From Pseudomonas sp. MWU13-2100 (GTDB lineage Bacteria > Pseudomonadota > Gammaproteobacteria > Pseudomonadales > Pseudomonadaceae): 64,000 bases of DNA. The DNA lies in assembly GCF_023242365.1 (NCBI RefSeq), contig NZ_JALLIX010000025.1, forward strand, positions 34,554 through 98,553. Reading direction: 5' to 3'. A program made the translations under genes and the position numbers. Every line of letters begins with the position of its first letter. Within the stretch, counting starts at the first letter, position 1. Below, piece after piece: positions 11,071 through 20,127 of the stretch. A model generated the notes under the pieces. It was not told the origin of the DNA and searched no databases. It saw nothing but the letters and a program-made list of their open reading frames with translations.

Positions 11071-11970
11071 TCACACCGCCTGCCGTGCCTTGGCAACCCG
11101 TGAGCCAGTAACACGTCCCAGCACGGCACAGATTTCCTGACCGGCCAGGAGCAGCTGGTCAAGGTCGACACCGGTGTGGATGCCCAGGCCATTGAGCATA
11201 TAGAGCACGTCTTCGGTGGCGACGTTGCCACTGGCGCCCTTGGCGTAGGGGCAGCCGCCGAGGCCGGCGATGGAGCTGTCGAAGACCTGGATGCCCTCGA
11301 GCAGGCTGGCGTAGAGATTGGCCATGGCCTGGCCGTAGGTATCGTGGAAATGTCCGGCGAGCTTTTCCCGTGGGACGCTGGCCGAGACCACCTCGAACAT
11401 CCTCCGGGTGGCGCCCGGGGTGCCGGTGCCGATGGTGTCGCCGAGGGACACTTCGTAGCAGCCCATGGCATACAGCTCGCGGGCCACGGCGGCGACCTGC
11501 TCGGCGGCGACCGGGCCTTGATAGGGGCAGCCGAGCACGCAGGACACGTAGCCGCGCACTGTCACGCCGTGTTGGCGGGCGGCGTCCATGATCGGTACGA
11601 AGCGTTCGAGGCTTTCGCTGATGGAACAGTTGATATTGCGCTGGGAAAAGGCTTCGGACGCGGCGGCGAACACCGCGACTTCCTTGACCCCGGCTGCCAG
11701 CGCATCTTCGAAACCGCGCAGGTTGGGCGCCAGGGCACCATAGGTGACCCCCGGCTTGCGCTGGATCCGGGCAAAGACTTCGGCGGAGCCGGCCATCTGC
11801 GGCACCCATTTGGGCGAGACGAAGCTGCCGACCTCTATATAGCCCAGGCCGGCGTCGCTGAGACGGTCGACCAGGCGCACCTTGTCGGCCACGCTGATGG
11901 GTTGGGCTTCGTTCTGCAGGCCGTCGCGGGGGCCGACTTCGATCAGGCGTACGTGGGTGGGTAGGGACAT
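11071..11970 (-). CDS. liuE: Hydroxymethylglutaryl-CoA lyase
   Basis: 299 residues. Cleaves HMG-CoA to acetoacetate and acetyl-CoA, the last step of the liu pathway. It shows the HMG-CoA lyase start VRLIEVGPRDGLQNE and the signature GLGGCPYAKGASGNVATED with the catalytic cysteine, plus HFHDTYGQAMAN metal-site histidines. I chose the ATG at 11970 because further upstream codons (to 12081) translate REP DNA. Downstream of liuR on the same strand with a REP pair between. It is separated from liuABCD by the effector gene. Confidence 0.95.
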   Translation of the reverse strand: MSLPTHVRLIEVGPRDGLQNEAQPISVADKVRLVDRLSDAGLGYIEVGSFVSPKWVPQMAGSAEVFARIQRKPGVTYGALAPNLRGFEDALAAGVKEVAVFAAASEAFSQRNINCSISESLERFVPIMDAARQHGVTVRGYVSCVLGCPYQGPVAAEQVAAVARELYAMGCYEVSLGDTIGTGTPGATRRMFEVVSASVPREKLAGHFHDTYGQAMANLYASLLEGIQVFDSSIAGLGGCPYAKGASGNVATEDVLYMLNGLGIHTGVDLDQLLLAGQEICAVLGRVTGSRVAKARQAV

Positions 11971-12010
11971 GGGGATACCTTGCGCAAAGTGGTCAGTACT
12001 GATGCGGTCC

Positions 12011-12098
12011 CCCTGTAGGAACCGGCTTGCCGGCGATGAGGCCCTTGAGCCTTGCAGTGCCTGGGACACCATCGCCGGCAAGCCGGCTCCTACAGGGG
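12011..12098. repeat. Paired REP element between liuR and liuE
   Basis: Two inverted copies of the CCGGCTTGCCGGCGAT class with a 40-bp centre, in the 156-bp gap between liuR and liuE. Confidence 0.85.
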
Positions 12099-12126
12099 CG
12101 GTGTTTACAAGATTATGTGATAGTGC

Positions 12127-12519
12127 CTAAAGGGCCCGGGTTTCCAGGGTCTGCAGGGCTTGATGGCAGCGCTCCTCGGCGGTGTCGAGTTCCAGTTGCA
12201 TCTGCTCGATATCCAGCAGTTGCTGTTCCAACTGCGCACGGCGCTCGGTGATTTTCGCCAGCATGCTGTTGAGCTGCTTCTGGTTGCCGCTGGTGGGGTC
12301 GTAGAGCTCGATCAGTTCGCGACACTCGGCCAGGGAAAAGCCGATGCGCTTGCCCCGCAGGATCAGTTTCAGGGTCACCTTGTCCCGGGCCGAGTAGATG
12401 CGTTCCAGACCCTTGCGTTCAGGAGTCAACAGACCTTGCTCTTCATAGAAGCGAATGGCCCGGGTGGTGATGTCAAGCTCGCGGGCGAGGTCGGAGATGC
12501 TGTAGGTCTGGCTGCTCAT
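12127..12519 (-). CDS. liuR: MerR-family regulator of leucine/isovalerate catabolism
   Basis: 130 residues, MerR type. N-terminal winged helix YSISDLARELDITTRAIRFYEEQGLLTPERKG, then KLILRGKRIGFSLAECRELIELYD and a C-terminal dimerisation coiled coil. The sequence matches LiuR proteins, which control liu operons and respond to a branched-chain catabolite. A 20-bp perfect palindrome 41 bp upstream and a related one before liuA indicate autoregulation and control of both liu units. Confidence 0.93.
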   Translation of the reverse strand: MSSQTYSISDLARELDITTRAIRFYEEQGLLTPERKGLERIYSARDKVTLKLILRGKRIGFSLAECRELIELYDPTSGNQKQLNSMLAKITERRAQLEQQLLDIEQMQLELDTAEERCHQALQTLETRAL

Positions 12520-12559
12520 GGAAGCGCTCGAGAAAGGTCATGGCGCTAAGCTAAAGGCT

Positions 12560-12579
12560 GCTTGACGTATACGTCAAGC
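12560..12579. promoter_or_regulatory. LiuR operator in front of liuR-liuE
   Basis: Perfect 20-bp palindrome with core CTTGACGTATACGTCAAG, just upstream of liuR. It matches the liuA operator in architecture, so the split liu genes probably remain one regulon. Confidence 0.85.
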
Positions 12580-12621
12580 TTGCCGGTAGTACGCGGTTCC
12601 TCTTGTGGCGAGCGGGGCTTG

Positions 12622-12697
12622 TGTGGGAGCGGAGCTTGCCCGCGAAGCTTCTAGCGATCTTGAGACCGCCTTCGCGGGCAAGCTCCGCTCCCACAGG
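12622..12697. repeat. Paired REP element (GGGAGCGGAGCTTGCCCGCG class)
   Basis: Two inverted copies facing each other between liuR and the downstream end of the LysR gene. Confidence 0.85.
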
Positions 12698-12737
12698 GCA
12701 TGCGTTCAGATTCAAGTGAACAGTGCTTTCTTCTGGC

Positions 12738-13667
12738 TCAGGCCTTGTCGAGCTTCTTCTCATGGGCGGTGACCTGCTGGCACAGTTCGATCATCTGTTC
12801 GCGCATCCAGCGGTTGGCCGGGTCCTGGTCGGTGCTTTCGTGCCAGTAGAGGTGGGTTTCCACCGGTGGCACGTCGTTGACCGGCAACGGGAAGTAATGC
12901 AGGTCATGGCGGCGGGCGAAGCGCTCCGGCACGGTCATGACCATGTCGGTCTGTTGCAACACCTGCGAGGCCATCAGGTAATGCTGCGAGCGCAGGGCGA
13001 TCTTGCGCTGGATGCCCATCTTGCCCAGGGCCAGGTCGACATAGCCGAGGCCGTTGCGTCGGCTGGAGATATGGATATGGGTCAGTCCCATATAGTCATC
13101 CAGGGTCAGCTTGTCCTTGCCCGCCAACGCATGGCCCTTGCGCATGGCACACACATAACGGTCTTCCATCAGCTTGACATGACGCACCTGCGGGTCGGTG
13201 TTGAGCGGCGCGTCGACGGCAAAGTCGATACGCCCGGCGGCCAGTTCCTTGGTGGTCTCGCGGCGCTTGGAGAGGAAGCTCTCGATCGCCACCGTCGGCG
13301 CCAGGCGGCGCAGGCGCTGGAACAGCGGCGGCAGGATCACTGCCTCGGTCAGGTCGGTCATGCTGATGCGGTAGGTCTTGTTCGCCTGCAACGGGTTGAA
13401 GATCCGGCTTTCCTGGACCGAAACGCGCAGCAGCGACAGGGCGTTGCGCACCGGGCCGATGATGTTCTGCGCCATTGGCGTGGGCACCATGCCCTGGGCG
13501 GTACGCACGAACAGCGGGTCGTTGAAGGTCTCGCGCAACCGCGCCAGGGCGTTGGACACCGCCGGCTGGGTGATGCCGACGATCTGCCCGGCGCGGGTCA
13601 GGTTGGCCTCGGTATAGATGGCGTCGAAGACGATGAAAAGATTGAGGTCGACCTTGCTCAGATTCAT
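12738..13667 (-). CDS. LysR-family transcriptional regulator
   Basis: 309 residues. N-terminal helix-turn-helix LTRAGQIVGITQPAVSNALARLRETFNDPLFVR (residues about 23-55), then a periplasmic-binding-like effector domain. The DPLFVRTAQGMVPTPMA stretch is typical of the NodD/SyrM-like branch. It is divergent from an acyl-CoA dehydrogenase gene across a 151-bp intergenic region, so that gene is the likely target; the effector is unknown. Confidence 0.88.
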   Translation of the reverse strand: MNLSKVDLNLFIVFDAIYTEANLTRAGQIVGITQPAVSNALARLRETFNDPLFVRTAQGMVPTPMAQNIIGPVRNALSLLRVSVQESRIFNPLQANKTYRISMTDLTEAVILPPLFQRLRRLAPTVAIESFLSKRRETTKELAAGRIDFAVDAPLNTDPQVRHVKLMEDRYVCAMRKGHALAGKDKLTLDDYMGLTHIHISSRRNGLGYVDLALGKMGIQRKIALRSQHYLMASQVLQQTDMVMTVPERFARRHDLHYFPLPVNDVPPVETHLYWHESTDQDPANRWMREQMIELCQQVTAHEKKLDKA

Positions 13668-13818
13668 TTCGCGGCGCTCTTATTGTTAGGGTTCGATCAG
13701 CCGATCATATATCGGTGATGAATGTTAATACACGGCGAGAATAGCTTTGGTAAATTTTCGTAGCTGCACTAGCATCGATTCCATGACCCCGACCACCTAC
13801 TCAAGAAGGTAGCTGCCC

Positions 13819-15048
13819 ATGGATTTCGCCTATTCACCCAAGGTTCAGGAACTGCGTGAGCGCGTGACCGCGTTCATGGACGCTTATGTGTATCCGGCCG
13901 AACCGGTGTTCGAACGCCAGGTCGCCGAAGGCGATCGCTGGCAGCCCACTGCGATCATGGAAGAGCTCAAGGCCCGTGCCAAGGCCGAGGGGTTGTGGAA
14001 CCTGTTCCTGCCGGAGTCCGAGCTGGGTGCCGGCCTGACCAACCTGGAATACGCGCCCCTGGCGGAGATCATGGGGCGCTCGCTGCTCGGGCCTGAGCCG
14101 TTCAACTGCTCGGCGCCGGACACCGGCAATATGGAAGTGCTGGTCCGTTACGCCAATGAAGAGCAGAAGCAGCGCTGGCTGGAACCGCTGCTGCGCGGTG
14201 AGATCCGTTCCGCGTTCGCCATGACCGAGCCGGATGTGGCTTCCTCCGACGCCACCAACATGGCCGCCCGGGCCGAGCGCCAGGGCGATGAGTGGGTGAT
14301 CAACGGCAAGAAATGGTGGACTTCCGGCGCTTGCGACCCACGTTGCAAGATCCTGGTGTTCATGGGCTTGAGCAACCCGGACGCGCCGCGTCACCAGCAG
14401 CACTCGATGATCCTGGTGCCGGTGGATACCCCGGGGGTGAAGATCGTTCGTCCGTTGCCGGTGTTCGGTTACGACGATGCGCCCCATGGTCACGCCGAGG
14501 TGCTGTTCGAGAACGTGCGGGTGCCTTATGAAAACGTGCTGTTGGGCGAGGGCCGTGGTTTCGAGATTGCCCAGGGTCGCCTTGGCCCGGGCCGGATTCA
14601 CCACTGCATGCGTTCGATCGGCATGGCCGAGCGCGCGCTGGAGCTGATGTGCAAGCGCGCGGTCAACCGTACCGCGTTCGGTCGGCCGTTGGCGCGTCTG
14701 GGTGGGAATATCGACAAGATCGCCGACTCGCGGATGGAGATCGACATGGCGCGTCTGTTGACCCTGAAGGCGGCTTTCATGATGGACACCGCCGGCAACA
14801 AGGTGGCGAAAAGCGAGATCGCGCAGATCAAGGTGGTGGCGCCGAACGTGGCCTTGAAGGTAATCGACCGGGCCATCCAGATCCACGGTGGGGCCGGGGT
14901 TTCCAACGATTTCCCATTGGCCTACATGTATGCCATGCAGCGCACCCTGCGCCTGGCCGACGGCCCGGATGAAGTGCACCGGGCGGCGATCGGCAAGTAC
15001 GAGATCGGCAAATATGTGCCGCGCGAGATGATGCGTTCGGAGCGCTAG
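13819..15048 (+). CDS. Acyl-CoA dehydrogenase (ACAD10/11-like)
   Basis: 409 residues, FAD flavoenzyme. It shows AFAMTEPDVASSDATNMAAR, VINGKKWWTSGACDPRCKI, GPGRIHHCMRSIGMAERALEL and the end AMQRTLRLADGPDEVHRAAI, which resembles ACAD10/11-type dehydrogenases rather than the SCAD/MCAD or isovaleryl branches. The substrate is therefore probably a longer or modified acyl-CoA; this is inference. RBS AAGAAGGTAG lies 7 nt before the ATG. Divergent from the LysR gene; a REP-like hairpin follows the stop. Confidence 0.9.
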   Translation: MDFAYSPKVQELRERVTAFMDAYVYPAEPVFERQVAEGDRWQPTAIMEELKARAKAEGLWNLFLPESELGAGLTNLEYAPLAEIMGRSLLGPEPFNCSAPDTGNMEVLVRYANEEQKQRWLEPLLRGEIRSAFAMTEPDVASSDATNMAARAERQGDEWVINGKKWWTSGACDPRCKILVFMGLSNPDAPRHQQHSMILVPVDTPGVKIVRPLPVFGYDDAPHGHAEVLFENVRVPYENVLLGEGRGFEIAQGRLGPGRIHHCMRSIGMAERALELMCKRAVNRTAFGRPLARLGGNIDKIADSRMEIDMARLLTLKAAFMMDTAGNKVAKSEIAQIKVVAPNVALKVIDRAIQIHGGAGVSNDFPLAYMYAMQRTLRLADGPDEVHRAAIGKYEIGKYVPREMMRSER

Positions 15049-15067
15049 GCAGAACGGAAACACGGTC

Positions 15068-15099
15068 TTGTGGCGAGCGGGCAAGCCCGCTCGCCACAA
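15068..15099. repeat. REP-like perfect hairpin between convergent genes
   Basis: Perfect 15-bp inverted repeat with a two-base loop (TTGTGGCGAGCGGGC and its complement). It is placed between the convergent acyl-CoA dehydrogenase and PstS-OmpA genes, and may serve as a bidirectional transcript end. Confidence 0.75.
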
Positions 15100-15164
15100 A
15101 TGTTGCTCAGATCTCAAATGTCGGCCAGACCTGAGAGGGTTGCCAGGCTCCAGGCAATCATCCT

Positions 15165-16499
15165 TCAGTAAACCCAGACCTCGACCCGACGGTTCTTGAT
15201 GCGGCCTGCATCCGCGGTGTTGGCCGCCACCGGCATCTGTGCGCCGAGGCCCTGGATATCGCGAAACACTACGCCGCCCTTCACCAGTTCCCGACGTACC
15301 GCCATGGCCCGCAGCTTGGACAGCAGGGCGGCGCGGGCCGGGTCGTTCTTGGTGTCGCCAAAGCCCACCAGGGTCACCTGTTTGTTCAGCTTGCCCTGGG
15401 CATGCAAGTAGTCCAGGACCCGCAGTACATCCTGGCGGGCCTTGTTGTCCAGACTGGCGCTGCCTTCCTCGAAGCGAAAATTCACTGACAGCCGTTGCGC
15501 CTCTTTCGCCAAGGCCTGGTATTCCGGCGACATGGCCGGGCTGGGAGTGACTGAAATGGCCTGTACTGTCTGCGCGACAAAACCGTTGCTGGCGACAATC
15601 GCCTGGCCCGCCGGACTTTGCGTGAAACGCACCAGGGAGGTGGCCCAGGGGTTCTGGCGGTTGGGCGGCAGGTAGAAGAACAGCCGCCGCGACAGCGGAT
15701 AATCCTCGGTGGCTATCAGGCTGGCGAGCGGCAGCATCGCTTGCGAATCGCCGTCGACAATGGCCACGGCCTTGGCCTGGCGTACATAGGGCAGGCCGAT
15801 AAAGCCGATGCCCTGGTGATCCTGGCTGACCGCATCGGACAGCTGTTCGCTGGATTCGAAGCGCTTGGCACCGGCGGCCAGGGACTTGCCGCGCCGGGCC
15901 AGCACCAGCTCCTTGAAGGTGTCCCAGGTCCCGGACTTTTCGTCGCGAGCATAGAGGTGAATGGCGCCGCCGATCCCGCCCAGTTCTTCCCAGGTTTTCA
16001 CTTCGCCGGAAAAGATTCGCGCCAGGTCGTCGGTGTTCAGACGGGTCAGCGGGTTTTGCGGGTGCAGGATAATTGCCACGCCGTCGATGGCGATCACTTG
16101 TTCGGCGTCGGGACTTTTCAGATCGCCGAGGTCGGCAAGGTCCGTCAGTTCCGCGTCCTTGATCGGGCGTGAGGCGGCGGCGAGGTCCGCGGTGCCGGCT
16201 TTCAGGGCAGTGAAACCGGTGCTGGAACCATGGGCGGCGACTTCGACCCGCACCCGGCGGCCTTGCTCGGTGGTGGCGAGTACGCGCTGCTCGTTGTCCC
16301 TGCCGGTATGGGCCAGGTGTACGCCATGCAGGCCCTGTTCCTCGAGCCAGCCCTTGACCAGCGCCGGCCCGAGGTCGGCGCCGATGGTGTTGGAACCCTG
16401 GATGCGCAGGGCCGGACCGTCGTCGGGCGGCGCCGGCAGGGCCGCCAGGGTCAGGGCGGGCAGGCCGCAGAGGATCAACAGTGAGCGCGCGCGCAGCAT
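15165..16499 (-). CDS. PstS-like phosphate-binding domain fused to OmpA domain
   Basis: 444 residues. Signal peptide about 1-20 (LLILCGLPALTLAALPA). Residues about 25-300 are a PstS-type substrate-binding fold (LRIQGSNTIGADLGPALVKG, GSSTGFTALKAGTADLAAASRPI, RDEKSGTWDTFKELVL). Residues about 330-444 are an OmpA-family peptidoglycan-binding domain ending GRIKNRRVEVWVY. The combination suggests a cell-wall-anchored periplasmic or outer-membrane ligand sensor or scavenger rather than an ABC-transporter subunit; no pst genes are adjacent. Function not established here. Confidence 0.85.
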   Translation of the reverse strand: MLRARSLLILCGLPALTLAALPAPPDDGPALRIQGSNTIGADLGPALVKGWLEEQGLHGVHLAHTGRDNEQRVLATTEQGRRVRVEVAAHGSSTGFTALKAGTADLAAASRPIKDAELTDLADLGDLKSPDAEQVIAIDGVAIILHPQNPLTRLNTDDLARIFSGEVKTWEELGGIGGAIHLYARDEKSGTWDTFKELVLARRGKSLAAGAKRFESSEQLSDAVSQDHQGIGFIGLPYVRQAKAVAIVDGDSQAMLPLASLIATEDYPLSRRLFFYLPPNRQNPWATSLVRFTQSPAGQAIVASNGFVAQTVQAISVTPSPAMSPEYQALAKEAQRLSVNFRFEEGSASLDNKARQDVLRVLDYLHAQGKLNKQVTLVGFGDTKNDPARAALLSKLRAMAVRRELVKGGVVFRDIQGLGAQMPVAANTADAGRIKNRRVEVWVY

Positions 16500-16610
16500 G
16501 GGGCCTGCACCTTTAATGGGCCGAAGTGCTGCAAGAATAAGTCAGTCAGGTTTCAGATGGATGACAGGGTGGGGTGAGCAGTCTGTAGCGGTGCTGGTGT
16601 TTGTTCTGGC

Positions 16611-16708
16611 CTCTTCGCGGGCAAGCTCCGCTCCCACAGGACCGAGTCACACCGCAAACTCTCGGTCAGCCCCGGACATTGTGGGAGCGGAGCTTGCCCG
16701 CGAAGAGG
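16611..16708. repeat. Paired REP element (GGGAGCGGAGCTTGCCCGCG class)
   Basis: Two inverted copies in the 230-bp gap between xthA and the PstS-OmpA gene. Confidence 0.85.
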
Positions 16709-16729
16709 CCCTCAAGCCCGAACGCCGGA

Positions 16730-17542
16730 TCAGCTCAGCTCAAGCCAGATCGGTGCATGGTCGGAAGGTTTTTCCATGCCGCGCAATTCATAGTCGACCC
16801 CTCCGGCCTTGACCCGTGGCAGCAGACCGTTCGAGGCCAGGATCACGTCGATCCGCAGGCCACGCTTGGGCTCGTCTTCAAAACCACGGCTGCGGTAGTC
16901 GAACCAACTGAAGCGGTCATTCACCTCGGGGTGCAGGTGCCGGAAGCTGTCCACCAGCCCCCAGTTTTTCAGGCGGGCCAGCCATTCGCGCTCTTCCGGC
17001 AGGAAACTGCATTTGCCGGTTTTCAGCCAGCGTTTGGCATTGTCGGCGCCGATGCCGATATCGCAGTCTTCCGGGGAAATATTGATATCACCCATCACCA
17101 CCAGCGGCTGGTCATGCTTGAACCGGCTTTCCAGCAGATGTTGCAGGTCCTGGTAGAAGCGTTCCTTGGCCGGAAACTTGGTCGGATGGTCGCGGCTTTC
17201 GCCCTGGGGGAAATAGCCGTTCATGATGGTCACCGGCGTGCCGTTTTCATCGGCGAAGCTGCCCCAGATAAAGCGCTTCTGGGCTTCCTCGTCGTCGCCG
17301 TCGAAGCCTTTGTGCAGGCTCAGCGGCGCCTGGCGCGAGAGCAGCGCCACGCCGTAATGGCCTTTCTGACCATGGAAATGTACGTGGTAACCCAGGGCTT
17401 CGACTTCGGCCTGTGGGAATTGATCATCGGAAACCTTGGTTTCCTGCAGGCCGATAACGTCCGGCTGATGTTTTTCGATCAGCGCCGCCAGCTGATGGGG
17501 CCGGGCGCGCAGGCCGTTGATGTTGAACGAGACGATCTTCAT
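16730..17542 (-). CDS. xthA: Exodeoxyribonuclease III
   Basis: 270 residues, matching E. coli ExoIII length. AP endonuclease and 3'-5' exonuclease in base-excision repair. It shows MKIVSFNINGLRARPHQL, LQETKVSDDQFP (metal-binding Glu), VMGDINISPEDCDIG, RIDVILAS and the catalytic SDHAPIWLEL. The start at 17542 gives the family N-terminus; in-frame codons to 17701 are non-conserved. Divergent from the GNAT gene at 17679. Confidence 0.95.
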   Translation of the reverse strand: MKIVSFNINGLRARPHQLAALIEKHQPDVIGLQETKVSDDQFPQAEVEALGYHVHFHGQKGHYGVALLSRQAPLSLHKGFDGDDEEAQKRFIWGSFADENGTPVTIMNGYFPQGESRDHPTKFPAKERFYQDLQHLLESRFKHDQPLVVMGDINISPEDCDIGIGADNAKRWLKTGKCSFLPEEREWLARLKNWGLVDSFRHLHPEVNDRFSWFDYRSRGFEDEPKRGLRIDVILASNGLLPRVKAGGVDYELRGMEKPSDHAPIWLELS

Positions 17543-17678
17543 GGGCGGCAGTCCTGGCAAAACAGCGATGCTAGCCGACAAGTCTGGTGACGGCCAGCGT
17601 GGCGGGAGTTCCGTTGCACTGCTAACGTTGCTCTCAGATCGTCGCGGTAGTGCGCCGCGGCCAGAGAGGTTGACGCCC

Positions 17679-18329
17679 ATGCCGGATATGCCAGAGATCA
17701 TGGCCCAGGTCCATCTGCTCGACGGTGGTTATTCACGCGAAGCACGTTCCCTGTTGTACCAGGCCTATCGGCATGAACCGACTTTCGCCTATCTGTTCGA
17801 GGCCGAACGCCCGGGCTACGAGCAACGGGTCCGAGCCACGGTGCGCGAGCGGGTCAAGCAGCACTTTGTCGAGGATTTGCCGGCGATTGGCTTGCTGGTC
17901 AATGACCGCCTGATCGGTATCGCCCTGATCGCCCCGCCCCAACGTCGCCTGGATATCACCGAGAGCTGGGTCTGGCGCATGCGCATGGTGCTGAGCACCG
18001 GCTTTCGTTGTACCCGCCGTTATCTGGAATACCAGCAGGCGGTGCTGGCCTGCCTGCCGTCGAATTCGGTGCATCTACTGCCGTTGCTGGGTATCCACCC
18101 GCAGTTCCAGGGCCAGCACTATGGCGAGCAACTGCTGATGGCAGTGCACAACTGGTGTGCCGAGGACCCGCATTCCCAAGGCGTGGTGCTCGATACCGGT
18201 AACCCGCGCTACCTGGAGTTCTACAAGCGCCAGGGTTACGAGGACATCGGCGAGGTGGCGGTGGGACCGATCCGCGAACACGTTTTTTATCACTCCAACC
18301 CTCAGGTGTTACAAACAGCAATGGCTTGA
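17679..18329 (+). CDS. GNAT-family N-acetyltransferase
   Basis: 216 residues. The GNAT core is visible in the C-terminal half: LLPLLGIHPQFQGQHYGEQLLMAV (acetyl-CoA pyrophosphate loop) and DTGNPRYLEFYKRQGYEDIGEV (end of the fold). Start ATG 17679 is preceded by AGAGAGGT at a normal distance. Substrate unknown. It lies 70 bp upstream of tamA on the same strand and could share its transcript. Confidence 0.82.
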   Translation: MPDMPEIMAQVHLLDGGYSREARSLLYQAYRHEPTFAYLFEAERPGYEQRVRATVRERVKQHFVEDLPAIGLLVNDRLIGIALIAPPQRRLDITESWVWRMRMVLSTGFRCTRRYLEYQQAVLACLPSNSVHLLPLLGIHPQFQGQHYGEQLLMAVHNWCAEDPHSQGVVLDTGNPRYLEFYKRQGYEDIGEVAVGPIREHVFYHSNPQVLQTAMA

Positions 18330-18399
18330 CTGTCGAACTTTCCGGTCGGTTTCGCGTTCTATGACGGCCCTAACCCAGCCCGTGATAGCATCCGCGCCT

Positions 18400-20127
18400 A
18401 TGATGTTTTCTATAAGATTGACCGGCGGTTTGCTTCTGCTTTGTTGCAGCATGGCGGCCCTGGCGCAAAGCGAACTCGATGTACGGGTCAAGCCGGCGAA
18501 TGACGAGTTGAAGGCCAATGTGGAAGGCTACATTGGCAGTCTCGGTAATCGTGGTGAGAATGCCCTGCGGCGTTTCAGCCGCGGCGCACAGGAACAGGCA
18601 CGCAAGGCCGCCCAGGCGCTCGGCTATTATCAGCCGCGGATCGAGACCGAAGTCGAGGCCGGCAAGACACCCAGACTGATCCTCACCATCGACCCCGGCG
18701 AACCGGTGCACCTGCGCAACGTCAGCGTGCGCATCGAAGGGCCGGCCGCCAGCCTCAAGGCCTTCCGGGTCCCCAAGGGGGACGCCCTCAAGCCCGGTGC
18801 CGTGCTCAACCACGGGCACTATGAGGACGCCAAGCGGTTGATCCTCAACCAGGCCTCGCGCTACGGATTTTTCAGCGGGCGCTTTATCAGCCAGAAGCTG
18901 ATCGTCGATCCCCAGGCGGGTGTCGCCGATATCGAGCTGATCTATGACAGCGGTCCGCGCTATTCCCTGGGGCCGGTGCATTTTGCCGGCGACACCCCCT
19001 TCGACGAAGACCTGCTGCACCGCATGGTGCCGTTCAAGGCCGGTACCCCTTACGATTCAGAACTGATCGCCGAGCTCAACCAGGCCCTGCAATCGAGCGG
19101 CTACTTCGAAGGCGTGCGGGTGGACGCCGCGCCGATGGCGGCCAAGGACCAGGTGATCCCGGTCGAGGTCCAGCTCGATACCCGCAAGCCGCGCACCATG
19201 GGCCTGGGCCTGGGCTATTCGACCGACGTCGGGCCTCGGGTCAAGGCCAACTGGACCCGTCACTGGGTCAATGCCCAGGGCGACAGCTACGGTATCGAAA
19301 GCGAGATTTCCGCGCCCCGGCAAAACATCGGCATCTGGTATGACCGCCCGCTGGACCCGCCGCTCACGGACAAGCTGCGTTGGGCGGCCGGCTACCAGTA
19401 TGAAGAAATCTCCAACACCGACAGCCTGAGTCAATTGCTCACCGTCGGCCCGGAATGGCACAGCAAGTTGCCCAGCGGCTGGCAGCGGGTGATCTCGCTC
19501 AAGTGGCAGCGCGAGGAGTATCGCCTCGGCGAGGATACCGGGACGAGTACCTTGCTGATGCCGGGCATCAATTACTCCTACCTGCGCAGCGACAATCGTA
19601 TCGATCCGCACAACGGCTATCGCCTGGAGTTCGACGGCAAGGTCGCCAAGGAAGGCCTGGCCTCGGACAATAACCTGTTGTACGGCACGGCCACGCTCAA
19701 GGGGTTGACCACGGTCTGGGATAACCATCGCTTCCTTGGCCGGATCCAGTTCGGTGGCAGCGCCACCAACGGCTACCAGAGCGTGCCGCCGTCCCTGCGT
19801 TTCTTCGCCGGTGGCGACCAGAGCGTGCGCGGCTACGACTACCAGAGCCTGTCTCCGAAAAACGCCGAGGGCGAGCGGACCGGCGGGCGCTACATGGTCG
19901 CTGGAAGTCTTGAGTACCAATATTCCATCGCCGAGAAATGGCGGGTCGCGACCTTCGTCGACCAGGGCAATTCGTTCAATACCCTGGAATTGCCGAGCCT
20001 CAAGACCGGCGTCGGCATCGGTGTACGCTGGGTTTCGCCGGTGGGGCCGATCCGCCTCGACCTGGCCCATGCGCTGGACGATCCCGGCGGTATCCGTTTG
20101 CACTTTTCCATGGGGCCTGAGTTGTGA
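18400..20127 (+). CDS. tamA: Translocation and assembly module subunit TamA (Omp85 family)
   Basis: 575 residues from the ATG at 18400, close to E. coli TamA (577). Outer-membrane beta-barrel that works with TamB in assembly of outer-membrane proteins and, as now proposed, phospholipid transport. Signal peptide MMFSIRLTGGLLLLCCSMAALAQ; POTRA repeats about 25-260 (VHFAGDTPFDEDLLHRMVPF, YDSELIAELNQALQSSGYF); C-terminal barrel with FFAGGDQSVRGYDYQSL and the terminal strand IRLHFSMGPEL. The upstream ATG at 18361 is possible but would bury the signal peptide. The stop overlaps the tamB start. Confidence 0.94.
   Translation: MMFSIRLTGGLLLLCCSMAALAQSELDVRVKPANDELKANVEGYIGSLGNRGENALRRFSRGAQEQARKAAQALGYYQPRIETEVEAGKTPRLILTIDPGEPVHLRNVSVRIEGPAASLKAFRVPKGDALKPGAVLNHGHYEDAKRLILNQASRYGFFSGRFISQKLIVDPQAGVADIELIYDSGPRYSLGPVHFAGDTPFDEDLLHRMVPFKAGTPYDSELIAELNQALQSSGYFEGVRVDAAPMAAKDQVIPVEVQLDTRKPRTMGLGLGYSTDVGPRVKANWTRHWVNAQGDSYGIESEISAPRQNIGIWYDRPLDPPLTDKLRWAAGYQYEEISNTDSLSQLLTVGPEWHSKLPSGWQRVISLKWQREEYRLGEDTGTSTLLMPGINYSYLRSDNRIDPHNGYRLEFDGKVAKEGLASDNNLLYGTATLKGLTTVWDNHRFLGRIQFGGSATNGYQSVPPSLRFFAGGDQSVRGYDYQSLSPKNAEGERTGGRYMVAGSLEYQYSIAEKWRVATFVDQGNSFNTLELPSLKTGVGIGVRWVSPVGPIRLDLAHALDDPGGIRLHFSMGPEL

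Noticed and set aside
11971..12081. N-terminal extension of liuE
   Set aside because: The 37 extra codons translate REP sequence, and HMG-CoA lyases begin at the downstream ATG.
17543..17701. N-terminal extension of xthA
   Set aside because: It would run into the divergent GNAT gene start and is not part of the ExoIII family.
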